A stretch of 64,000 nt of DNA from Bacillus sp. FJAT-27225. Its GTDB lineage: Bacteria > Bacillota > Bacilli > Bacillales > Cytobacillaceae. Each line of letters opens with the position of its first letter. Position 1 is the first letter of the stretch. The stretch covers positions 620,001 through 684,000 of the forward strand of contig NZ_MAYU01000012.1 in assembly GCF_001685025.1 (NCBI RefSeq), in the 5' to 3' direction. Shown here piece by piece: positions 52,255 through 60,443 of this stretch. A program made the translations under genes and the position numbers. The notes below the pieces were generated by a model. That model did no database searches, had not been told where the DNA came from, and was given only the letters and a program-made list of their open reading frames with translations.

Positions 52255-52475
52255 GGGTTAAGAGAAGAACTGCTTCTTAAACAACCTACATTAACAATTT
52301 TGAGATGCCGACAGGGTCGAAGCTTTAAGTTTGCATAGTGGGGCTATGGAAATGTGAGCGGAACATCCGCCAGGCAAATCAGATCTAATATGTTTTACCC
52401 AATTTTAAACTATCTGCTTTACTTAATTAACCTCCCTTTTTGGGTGCCTGCAACAGTGCAGGCACCCCTTTTTTT
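52255..52475 (+). ncRNA. Structured RNA element B (homologue of A) with terminator
   Basis: ATGCC (52305-52309)/GGCAA (52373-52377) closing pair; hairpin CATAG-TGGGG-CTATG (52334-52348), where stem pairs have changed together relative to element A while the UGGGG loop is unchanged; GCGGAACATCCGC hairpin; conserved TTTTACCCAATTTTAAACTA-like stretch; TTAATTAACCTCCCTTT identical to A (52423-52439); terminator GGGTGCCTG-CAACAGTG-CAGGCACCC with T8. The next gene, the frameshifted kinase, starts 220 bases further on, so either an independent small RNA or a leader is possible. Confidence 0.62.
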
Positions 52476-52695
52476 GACCTTTTTTGTCAAACCCCTCCCT
52501 GAATGGTGTATTCTAAAGCTAAAAGATTACTAAAAATAGATTCTACTTTGCAGGAAAATATGGATACAAAGTGCTAATATGTACTTTAAAATGTTACCAA
52601 TTAACCGTGTTTCCACATGGTTCGCTTATCCACACCCTTTCCGTCCAGCTTTAAAACTATGCAGTCACAGTCACTATACACCTGGAGGGCCTCCG

Positions 52696-54101
52696 ATGAA
52701 CAAAATTTCCTTGAAGATTGGTTTCTTCTTTTTCCTGGCGATATTCCTGCTCGAAACAGTCCTAATGTTTGCGCTACACAACAATATCATCCACTCCCGA
52801 GTCCACGATGAACTTAGCGCGCTAAAAACACGCGGCAACAACCACCGGGAAATCCTTGAGAAAAACTTTCACGAAGAAACGATCCGCCATATCGCATTGA
52901 TGGAATCCCGAACTGATACAGTTGTCATCCTCACCGATTCGGCCGGTACAATTGTGATGTCATCAAACGAAGTTGCACCGGCGATGGAGGCAATCATGGC
53001 AAAGCGCCCCAGTGATATTTCCGGATTGGGAGTGATTCTCGAGGATGATTGGAAAGACAAACCGTATATCTCCTCTGCCTCCCCCGTTGATTTCCAGGAT
53101 GGCACTGTTGGCACCGTATTTATGTTTCAGGGCACAGACAAAATTAAAGAACTGATCTCAGGGATGAACCAGCATTTTCTAATTGCAGGCCTCATGTCGC
53201 TTCTGTTTATGATTGGTGTGATTTTCTTTCTGTCACGGTTCCTGACCGAACCGCTTGTCCAGATGAACGAAGCAACAAAGAAAATTCGGAAGGGTGATTA
53301 TTCCTTCACGCTTCCAAAGCGATCACGTGACGAGGTTGGCGAACTTGGCGAGTCCATCGAAATTCTCGCCCGTGAGCTTGATCGTTTAAAGAGTGAACGA
53401 AACGATTTTCTTGGGTCGATTTCGCATGAACTGCGGACTCCGCTCACGTACATTAAAGGGTATGCCGAAATCGCGCAGCGTCCGGAACTCGACCCGGGCG
53501 ATCGCGACAAATACCTCGGAATTATTACCGAGGAAGCCAGCAAGCTCGCGAAACTCGTAAAGGAACTGTTCAACCTGGCTCGTATGGATGAAAACACCTT
53601 CTCTATCGACAAAATTTCCGTTGAGCTAAATCCTTATCTTCAAGGTATTTTCAACAAGATCGCTCCGGTTTTCGAGGAAAAGCGGATGAAGCTGGAACTT
53701 GTATGCCCGAATGATATTGCCGCCATCATCGACCCAGTCCGCTTCGAGCAAGTAATTCTCAACCTGTTGGTAACGCCCGCAAGTACTCCGATCCGGGTAA
53801 ATCCGTCAACCTGAAAGTATCCAGAATGGCTGGCGGTCGTGCGGGAACAGCGGAGTCTGCGGCTTCATCCGATTCCAGACACATCCGAATTTCAATCCGT
53901 GACCAAGGCTGGGGCATCCCCGAAGAAGATTTGCCACGGATATTTGAACGCTTTTACCGCGTCGACAAGTCCCGGACCCGCGCCCTCGGCGGCAGCGGCC
54001 TCGGCCTTGCCATCGCCAAAGAACTTATCGAAGCACATGGAGGAACCATTACTGTCACCAGCGAGCAGGGCCATGGAACCGAGTTTGTGATTGAATTATA
54101 G
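52696..54101 (+). pseudogene. Orphan sensor histidine kinase with a frameshift
   Basis: ATG at 52696 (TGGAGGG, 6-base spacer). Residues 1-355 are normal: two helices (about 8-28, 162-182), an extracytoplasmic sensor with DTVVILTDSAGTIVMSS, HAMP, H-box GSISHELRTPLTYIKGYAEI (His244), then VRFEQVILNLL. After ATTCTCAACCTGTTGG (to 53770) one base is missing; restoring it gives the expected LL-D-NARKYSDPGKSVNL and continues through DQGWGIPEEDLPRIFERFYRVDKSRTRALGGSGLGLAIAKELIEAHGG to the stop at 54101. As read, the first frame stops at 53814 without the ATP domain. Recent mutation or sequencing error. No adjacent response regulator. Confidence 0.88.
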
Positions 54102-54108
54102 AATCAGC

Positions 54109-54141
54109 AGGCCATCCCCGCTTCTGAGGGATGGCCTTTTA
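54109..54141 (+). terminator. Terminator of the orphan kinase
   Basis: AGGCCATCCC-(9)-GGGATGGCCT followed by TTTATTATTT, 7 bases after the stop. Confidence 0.9.
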
Positions 54142-54286
54142 TTATTTCAAACGAGTCTTGATCGAACCTCGTAAACTCGAAATCAGTGAAGAAAGTCCAG
54201 ACATCCGCACATCCAAAAGAAGGAATTTACGTAAGAAAAACAGAAATAGTAATAAGCAGGGAAAATGACATTTTGGGGGTAATAGA

Positions 54287-54916
54287 TTGGCAGATCAGGT
54301 GGATCGTTTCAAGTATCACGAAGAATTTGGAGAATATGACGGGTGGCTCACTGTAACCAGCCCTGCAGACCTGTTTGGAAGTGAAGAAATTGAACTTCTT
54401 GGCGGCTGCAATAGCAAGCCTCCCCTCTCAGCCGAAGCGCTTAATACAGTAAACTTTTTAAAAAAGGAATTTCACCATATTTATAAAACGGTACTTGAAA
54501 CACTTTTTACTTTGCAGGAGGACGGATTGATCAAATGGGAAGTTTTCAACGAGGAAAACTACTCGTTCAGTCCAATTACTTTTTCAAGCAGCAGTGAGAT
54601 CCATTCCTATATCGGCAAGCCTGTTTTCCGAATCCGGCCCGAGACTGTAAAGAATGGTTATACATACCTGGCGTTAACTTTTTATAAAGATAACCAACTG
54701 TCAATTGAGCACGGAATCACGTTCGTTTTTTGGAAAAACGACCTAATCCATCTTGACTTCACTGATGATATTTCCACAGTTGATGGAATCTACTATTACG
54801 AAAAAGACCCTGCGAAGTGGAAGGAAGGGTTATGGCGAGTCATGTTTGAGGCTGTCAAAGAGCGAACCCATAACGACAAAGACCTAATCCGTTCCAGGTG
54901 GCTACAGGAAAAATAG
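54287..54916 (+). CDS. Hypothetical protein, 209 aa
   Basis: Starts at a TTG (GGGGGTAATAGA upstream). Soluble, acidic and aromatic-rich: FGEYDGWLTVTSPADLFGSEEIELLGG, HHIYKTVLETLFTLQEDGLIKWEVF, FVFWKNDLIHLDFTDDISTVDGIYYYEKDPAKW. No Cys pair, signal or membrane segment. Composition and a good terminator support a real gene, but I do not recognise the family; immunity-like or DUF-type cytosolic protein would be a guess. Confidence 0.75.
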   Translation: MADQVDRFKYHEEFGEYDGWLTVTSPADLFGSEEIELLGGCNSKPPLSAEALNTVNFLKKEFHHIYKTVLETLFTLQEDGLIKWEVFNEENYSFSPITFSSSSEIHSYIGKPVFRIRPETVKNGYTYLALTFYKDNQLSIEHGITFVFWKNDLIHLDFTDDISTVDGIYYYEKDPAKWKEGLWRVMFEAVKERTHNDKDLIRSRWLQEK

Positions 54917-54952
54917 TTGGTGAATCCGCAGCGGTACTCAGAGCTAGAGCCA

Positions 54953-54988
54953 GGGCCATTCCACATTACCGGAATGGCCTTTTTCTTT
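54953..54988 (+). terminator. Terminator of the hypothetical gene
   Basis: GGGCCATTCC-ACATTACC-GGAATGGCCT then TTTTTCTTT. Confidence 0.88.
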
Positions 54989-55083
54989 AAGTATTGATAA
55001 AACTCTGAAATGTGTTGATAACTCTTCAAATTGTCTTGATAAAACTACTAACTATGCTCATAAATTAGCTTGCCTCCAACCAA

Positions 55084-55827
55084 CTAGACGAGCAGCAGCC
55101 CGTCAAGGTCGAGGATTTCAATCCGCTTTTTCGGCTTCTGGAGAATCAGGCCTGCATCCTCAAACTCTGCCAGTTTCCGGCTGATCGTCTCAGGTGTTGT
55201 ACCGAGATAGGAAGCAAGGTCCTTTCTGCTCATCGGGAGCTTGAATTCATGCGGGCGGGCTCCATCCTCGAGGCACTCAGCAAGGAACAGAGCAATCCGC
55301 GTTTCAACTTTTTCGGTGGCCGTCCGGGTGGTTTGTTTTTCCGACTGCTCCAGCCGGCTTGAGAACTCAGCCAGAATTTCCAACGAAATCTTCGGGTATT
55401 TCAGCAGGTATTGCTGGAGGTCTTCCCGGCTGATCATGCACGCCTCCGTATCAAGCATCGCTTCGGCAAAAGACTCATGAATGCCTTCGCTGAACAAAGC
55501 CAGCTCCCCGGTAAAATCACCAGGATTGAGGATGCGCACGAGCTGCTCCTTCCCTGATTCGGACAACCGATAAATCTTGACCTTCCCTTTATGGACAATG
55601 TAAAGAGAATCCGACTTGTCCCCGGCATGGTAGACAATTTCACCTTTCTTATAAAAAGCAGGCCGGACAGCATTCATGATTTCGTCCATTTGTGATGGCT
55701 CAAGATGATTAAAAATTGGAACCTGGGCAATGCAGGGTTTGTGCGTGTGCCCATGGTGCGTACAATGACCGCCATTTCCAGCTCCGCAACTGCTGCCAGC
55801 CTGATTATTCTTTTGAACGATGTTCAT
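55084..55827 (-). CDS. Crp/Fnr-family regulator with N-terminal Cys/His cluster
   Basis: 247 residues. The first 35 residues hold Cys14, Cys22 and Cys32 plus His21, 24, 25, 27 and 29 (SSCGAGNGGHCTHHGHTHKPC), a probable metal or Fe-S site. Then a cyclic-nucleotide-binding-type beta barrel (GEIVYHAGDKSDSLYIVHKGKVKIYRL, LNPGDFTGELALFSE), dimer helix, and the Crp HTH (MSRKDLASYLGTTPETISRKLAEFEDAGLI). It follows a CopZ-like gene in the same direction by 88 bases. Together these suggest sensing of oxygen, nitric oxide or a metal. Confidence 0.9.
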   Translation of the reverse strand: MNIVQKNNQAGSSCGAGNGGHCTHHGHTHKPCIAQVPIFNHLEPSQMDEIMNAVRPAFYKKGEIVYHAGDKSDSLYIVHKGKVKIYRLSESGKEQLVRILNPGDFTGELALFSEGIHESFAEAMLDTEACMISREDLQQYLLKYPKISLEILAEFSSRLEQSEKQTTRTATEKVETRIALFLAECLEDGARPHEFKLPMSRKDLASYLGTTPETISRKLAEFEDAGLILQKPKKRIEILDLDGLLLV

Positions 55828-55915
55828 CCCACATCCCCCCCATTTTATATTGTTACCCTAATATTGCTTCTTTTTTCTGCATTCGTCCAGTTACTGGATG
55901 CAGTCGAAAACTTGG

Positions 55916-56137
55916 CTAAGACACCTTTGAGGACAAGACAGGATAACCTAATTTTGTAAGAATATTTTCAATCTGTACAGCTGTAATGGCTCCTGTTTCA
56001 AATTCCGCTTTCACTTTGTTAAGGTTAAAAATAACCTTTGCAGATGTGACACCAGCAGTTGTGCTGAGCGCAGTTTCAATTCGTTTGATGCAAGATGAAC
56101 AGGTGAGCGGTTCAAGTTGAAACACAGCTTTTGACAT
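55916..56137 (-). CDS. Heavy-metal-associated (CopZ-like) domain protein
   Basis: 73 residues from the ATG at 56137 (AGGAGG, 8-base spacer; open frame begins 24 codons earlier). HMA fold beta-alpha-beta-beta-alpha-beta with LTCSSCIKRIETAL as the metal-binding CxxC, VTSAKVIFNLNKVKAEF and ITAVQIENILTKLGYPV. Likely a small cytosolic metal chaperone, although the motif has TCSSC rather than the MTCxxC of copper chaperones. Upstream of the Crp/Fnr gene, possibly co-transcribed. Confidence 0.88.
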   Translation of the reverse strand: MSKAVFQLEPLTCSSCIKRIETALSTTAGVTSAKVIFNLNKVKAEFETGAITAVQIENILTKLGYPVLSSKVS

Positions 56138-56365
56138 AAGACAATTCCTCCTATTGGTTATGTCTTTAGTGTAAAGCCAGCTCAACTTTAAAAAATTGAC
56201 GAGGAACAAGTTTTTGAGATTTTCAGTTTTCTTTTTTCAAAAGGGATTGTAGATGGACAGGGTAGTATCTCCATAGAAAAAGGTTCTCTTATGCCAGCTT
56301 CTCTGTCTGTCGACCGCCTGCAAAACGCAGTCAAAAGAGCCGGTTTCCGAGAGCAAAAAGTTCTA

Positions 56366-56404
56366 TTAAAAAATCCCCCTGCACCAACACCGACAAGGGG
56401 ATTT
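56366..56404 (-). terminator. Terminator of the Gfo/Idh-epimerase operon
   Basis: Minus strand AAATCCCCTT pairs with AGGGGGATTT (one mismatch) and ends in TTTAATAG. It lies 15 bases after the last stop. Confidence 0.8.
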
Positions 56405-56418
56405 CTTCTACTATTCTT

Positions 56419-57387
56419 TTATGCCCACCACATATCAGCCGGTTTTTCACGGATGAGCACGTCGTTCAAGTTTTTCACAGCAGTGGAGAAGCCCTCCTCA
56501 ACGGACATGAGGGGATCTTCGTGTTCAATGCTGACAACATAGTCATAATTGTACAACCGAAGGGCGCTGATCATATCGTTCCATTCCTGCAGCCCATGGC
56601 CACAGCCTACACTCCGGAACATCCAGGCGCGTGTCTGGACTTCACCGTATGGCTGCATGTCCGTTAGGCCGTACATATTGACATTGTCCTGGTCAATGTA
56701 CGTATCTTTGGCATGGAAATGATGGATTGCACCTGCTTTGCCAAGAATTTTGATAGCAGCGACAGGGTCGATTCCCTGCCACCAGAGATGGCTTGGGTCG
56801 AGGTTCGCGCCAATTGCATCATTTGTTTTTTCGCGAAGCTTCAACATCGTATATGGAGTATGGACTAGGAAGCCCCCGTGGAGTTCAAGGCCAATCTTGA
56901 CATTGTTCTCCTGAGCCAACTCACCAATTTCCTTCCAGTAAGGGACAAGTTTATTTTCCCACTGCCATGTCAAGACGTCGCCATACTCGGCTGGCCATGG
57001 GACGACTGGCCAATTCGGCTGTTTCGCCTCGTCACTGTCGCCGGCTGTTCCGGAAAAAGCATTGACGACCGGTACCCCAAGAAGCCCAGCCAGCTTGATC
57101 GTTTTCCTTAACACTTCATCCGATTCCCGCGCGAATTCCTTATCGGGAGTAATCGGATTGCCATGACAGCTGAACGCGCTGATTGTCAGTCCGCGCGATG
57201 TGACGGCTTTCAAGTAAGCCTCTCGTTTCCCTTCATCTTCAAGCAGTTCATCGAGGGGGCAATGCGCATTTCCCGGGTAACAGCCGGTTCCAATCTCAAC
57301 TGCATCAAGGCCTGCCTTTTTTACATAATCGAGCATTTCTTCAAACGGTTTCTGTGAAAACAAAACGGTAAAGACGCCAAGTTTCAT
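56419..57387 (-). CDS. Sugar phosphate isomerase/epimerase-like TIM-barrel protein
   Basis: 322 residues of the AP_endonuc_2/xylose-isomerase-like family: MKLGVFTVLFSQKPFEEMLDYVKKAGLDAVEIGTGCYPG start, metal ligands expected in IGLELHGGF, NLDPSHLWWQGIDPV, IHHFHAKDTY and the final VVSIEHEDP. Such proteins act on keto-sugars, as isomerases, epimerases or lyases. Last gene of a four-gene operon; its start overlaps the stop of the neighbouring dehydrogenase gene by one base, showing tight coupling. Confidence 0.9.
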   Translation of the reverse strand: MKLGVFTVLFSQKPFEEMLDYVKKAGLDAVEIGTGCYPGNAHCPLDELLEDEGKREAYLKAVTSRGLTISAFSCHGNPITPDKEFARESDEVLRKTIKLAGLLGVPVVNAFSGTAGDSDEAKQPNWPVVPWPAEYGDVLTWQWENKLVPYWKEIGELAQENNVKIGLELHGGFLVHTPYTMLKLREKTNDAIGANLDPSHLWWQGIDPVAAIKILGKAGAIHHFHAKDTYIDQDNVNMYGLTDMQPYGEVQTRAWMFRSVGCGHGLQEWNDMISALRLYNYDYVVSIEHEDPLMSVEEGFSTAVKNLNDVLIREKPADMWWA

Positions 57388-58427
57388 TACAGCAATACTT
57401 CCTTTCTCAAGGAAACGATTTTCTTTGTTTCCTGTGATTCAAGCGCAGCCAGGATGATTTGCAGTGACTTCATCCCTTCTTCGCCGGTGATTAACGGCTC
57501 GTTGTCTTCGAGGATGCTGTCGACAAAATGGTTGATGACGTGAGAGGTTGTTTGCCCGCCATCTTCGTTCGTCTGGATTTTGTCGAGCTTATGGTAGATT
57601 TCACTGCCGTCCTGATACTGTTCAATGAGTGAATAGTCAGGATGGTCTTCGAGGCGAAGGATTCCTTTTTCACCGTAAATGACCGTCGAGTTGTCCCCGC
57701 CAGTCACATAAGACCAGCTGGCCGTGAGTGTTCCAACGATCCCGCTTTCGGTACGAAGAATGCAGACTGCATTATCATCAACCTCGGTATTTTGCTTCGC
57801 ACTCGTTTCGATAAATGCGCCGACTTCGGAAAACTCACCCAGCAAATAGCGCAGTAAATCAGCCTTGTGAACACCAAGGTCACCCATAGCACCTATAAAT
57901 GCCTGCTCTTTGTTAAAAAACCAGCTGCCCGCCCCGTCGACGCTCCAGCCTTCAGGCCCAGGGTGGCCAAAGGTTGTTTTGAAGCTATAAATCTTGCCGA
58001 GTTTTCCGTTATCAATGATTTCCTTTGCCCGTTTATGGGAAGAGACAAACCGCTGGTTATGGGCAATCATCAGCTTTTTGCCGTTTGAACGGGCTGCAGC
58101 AATCATTTCATCCGCTTCCTGCTGGGAAGTGGCCATCGGCTTTTCACAAAGAACATGTTTTCCGGCATTCAAGGCAAAAATCGAAACCGGGGCATGCAGA
58201 TAGTTGGGAAGGCACACACTGACTGCGTCGATTCCCTCAAGGCTGATTGCTTCCTTGTAGTCTGTAAAAGCGCGGGCACCATATAGCTTGGCAAATTCCT
58301 CTGCCCGTTCCGGAACAATGTCACAAACTGCCGCAATCTCAACCTGTTTATTCAAATGGTATTCTGGTAAATGACGATAGTTTGCGATGCTTCCACAACC
58401 GATTATCGCGACTTTTAATTTGCTCAT
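57387..58427 (-). CDS. Gfo/Idh/MocA-family oxidoreductase (1)
   Basis: 346 residues from the ATG at 58427 (AAGGGAG, 9-base spacer; an ATG three codons earlier is fused to it). N-terminal Rossmann motif VAIIGCGSIANYRHLPEY, VCLPNYLHAPVSIFALNAGKHVLCEKPMATS with the catalytic Lys of EKP, and C-terminal domain with GAMGDLGVHKADLLRYLLGE (Asp/His pair). It oxidises a sugar or glycoside hydroxyl with NAD(P). Second dehydrogenase of the operon. Confidence 0.92.
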   Translation of the reverse strand: MSKLKVAIIGCGSIANYRHLPEYHLNKQVEIAAVCDIVPERAEEFAKLYGARAFTDYKEAISLEGIDAVSVCLPNYLHAPVSIFALNAGKHVLCEKPMATSQQEADEMIAAARSNGKKLMIAHNQRFVSSHKRAKEIIDNGKLGKIYSFKTTFGHPGPEGWSVDGAGSWFFNKEQAFIGAMGDLGVHKADLLRYLLGEFSEVGAFIETSAKQNTEVDDNAVCILRTESGIVGTLTASWSYVTGGDNSTVIYGEKGILRLEDHPDYSLIEQYQDGSEIYHKLDKIQTNEDGGQTTSHVINHFVDSILEDNEPLITGEEGMKSLQIILAALESQETKKIVSLRKEVLL

Positions 58428-58441
58428 AAACTCCATCTCCC

Positions 58442-59518
58442 TTATCCCTGATATTCAGCTTTCTTTACATGTACTTTTTGATAAGTGGTTTCCATTTGAT
58501 AATGGCTGCCAGTTTCACTCGACTGGTGGATTCCGTGCATCATTTCCAGGACGTGCAGTGCCAGTTTCCCACTTGCATGCGGCTCTCTGCCATCCGTTAT
58601 TGCATCCACCAGGTAACAGACCCCCAAGCCGCGCATATTGTCATATGCTTCCCCTTCAGGCTTGAGTTCGGTCCACTCATCCTCATTTTGCCGTTTTACC
58701 AAAAGAGGAAGATTGAAATAATTCGGATCGGGCAAACTGATCGTCCCGCGTTCCAGATAAACTTCGAGAAATGGTGTCCTTGCTGAGGACACATCAAAGC
58801 TGGTTGTAATGGTTGCACTGCCGCCAGCAGCAAATTCCAGGATGCCGCTAACATGAGTTGGAACCTCGACGGTGATGATATCACCGAATTTTTCCGGAGC
58901 GGTGATGACCCGTTCACTGAACGTAATTGCTGCCGAGCCAGTCAACCTTTTGACAGGACCAAACAGGTTCGCGAGCGCAGTCAGGTAATACGGGCCCATA
59001 TCATACATAGGCCCACCGCCTTTTTGGTAAAAGAACTCAGGATTTGGGTGCCACGACTCCGGCCCGCGTGACATCATAAACGAAGAAGCCCCGACAATCC
59101 TTCCCAGTGAGCCTTCTTCAATCAGCTCGCCGGCAAGCTGGATGCTGCCGCCAAGAAATGTATCGGGAGCCGAACCAACGATAACCCTAAACTTCTCAGC
59201 CTCGGCAAGTACCCTTTTTCCATCTTCAAATGATACCGCCAATGGCTTTTCCGAATAAACATGTTTGCCATTGCGAATCGCTTCGATTGAGATTTCCGCG
59301 TGTACACTCGGAACCGTAAGATTAATGACAATGTCAATGTCCGGAGAAACCATCATATCCTCAACAGTCATACTTGCGATTCCGTATTTCAGTGCGGTCT
59401 CTGCCGCCTTTTCCATATGAATATCAGCGCAGGCGACAACTTCATATTTTTGAAAGCGTTTGCTGTTTTCGATATAAATACCGCTTATATTCCCACAGCC
59501 TACAATCCCTGCTTTCAT
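58442..59518 (-). CDS. Gfo/Idh/MocA-family oxidoreductase (2)
   Basis: 358 residues: MKAGIVGCGNISGIYIENSKRF, INLTVPSVHAEISIEAIRNGKHVYSEKPLAVS (catalytic Lys), GGPMYDMGPYYLTALANLFGPVKRLTG (the D-x-G-x-Y variant). Sequence differs widely from dehydrogenase 1, so the two probably act at different steps or on different epimers. Located 6 bases from the upstream epimerase gene. Confidence 0.92.
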   Translation of the reverse strand: MKAGIVGCGNISGIYIENSKRFQKYEVVACADIHMEKAAETALKYGIASMTVEDMMVSPDIDIVINLTVPSVHAEISIEAIRNGKHVYSEKPLAVSFEDGKRVLAEAEKFRVIVGSAPDTFLGGSIQLAGELIEEGSLGRIVGASSFMMSRGPESWHPNPEFFYQKGGGPMYDMGPYYLTALANLFGPVKRLTGSAAITFSERVITAPEKFGDIITVEVPTHVSGILEFAAGGSATITTSFDVSSARTPFLEVYLERGTISLPDPNYFNLPLLVKRQNEDEWTELKPEGEAYDNMRGLGVCYLVDAITDGREPHASGKLALHVLEMMHGIHQSSETGSHYQMETTYQKVHVKKAEYQG

Positions 59519-59524
59519 TCCTCA

Positions 59525-60304
59525 CTACCCCTTTACTTTTTCAGACAGGTATGGAAGCTGTGCCCGCAAATAGTTCAGGCTTATTTCGACGCTTTCGAAA
59601 GGATCGCGCCTGCATGCATCCTGCTCGACAATCCACCACTGAACGCCCGCTTCCTGGCCTGCGTCGAGAATTGCGTTTAAATCGATACTTCCAGTCCCAA
59701 GTTCAGCAAAGAATTGCTCCTCATCAGCCGTCATATCCTTCAAATGGACGAGCGGGGAACGGCCGGCGTAGCGGTTTAGCCAGCGGACCGGGTTTTCCCC
59801 TGCCTTACTCAGCCAGTAAACATCAAGCTCAGTGTTAAGGGCGTTTGAATCCGTATCTTCAAAAATGGTCTCCAGAGCCGTTCTTCCGTCTGATAATGGT
59901 TGAAGCTCAAAATCGTGATTATGATAACAAAGGGTGATTCCTTCAGCTTTTAACGTTTCTCCTATTTTATTAAGAGATGGTATCATGGAGAGGTAAAATT
60001 CCTCGTTTCTTAGTTCAAGCGGCAAATATGGACAAACTGCGTATTGGATGCCCACCGTCTTTAAATCATTAATAACCTTCTCCAAGTTTCCTTCCAGTTC
60101 CGGGAGAGGAATATGGGCAGAAACCGCCTGGAGGCCCAATTCTTCAATTAGCCCTTTCACTTCCTGGGCAGACAATCCTCCGAAACCGGCAAACTCAACA
60201 CCATCATATCCAAGCTCCGCAACCTTTCGTAACGTGCCGGCAAAGTCTTTCTCGGCTTCCTCCCGCAATGTATACATTTGAACCGCTACAGGAATCTTTC
60301 TCAT
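59525..60304 (-). CDS. Sugar phosphate isomerase/epimerase family protein, first gene of the operon
   Basis: 259 residues from the ATG at 60304 (GAGG, 8-base spacer; an ATG eight codons up has no RBS). TIM barrel: VAVQMYTLREEAEKDFAGTLRKVAELGYDGVEFAGFGG, ITLCYHNHDFEL, NTELDVYWLSKAGENPVRW, SPLVHLKDM, WWIVEQDACRRDPFESVEISLNYLR. The His/Glu/Asp metal set is in place. Similar proteins work beside Gfo/Idh dehydrogenases in keto-glycoside and inositol breakdown. Divergent from the AraC regulator. Confidence 0.9.
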   Translation of the reverse strand: MRKIPVAVQMYTLREEAEKDFAGTLRKVAELGYDGVEFAGFGGLSAQEVKGLIEELGLQAVSAHIPLPELEGNLEKVINDLKTVGIQYAVCPYLPLELRNEEFYLSMIPSLNKIGETLKAEGITLCYHNHDFELQPLSDGRTALETIFEDTDSNALNTELDVYWLSKAGENPVRWLNRYAGRSPLVHLKDMTADEEQFFAELGTGSIDLNAILDAGQEAGVQWWIVEQDACRRDPFESVEISLNYLRAQLPYLSEKVKG

Positions 60305-60443
60305 CTTCCAGCCTCGCTTCCCAATCATTTATTTCATTGACTATTCGAGTTAATGATAAAAGAATAGTTGGATTTTTAACATAAATGATATAATTGCGAC
60401 ATCCACTATTTTGCTATTTTAATAACTAAACGGATGGTGCCCG

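Noticed and set aside
52255-52475. Known riboswitch class (c-di-GMP, SAM, cobalamin, THF, T-box)
   Set aside because: None of the signature words of these classes that I remember is present; a covariance-model search is needed to be certain.
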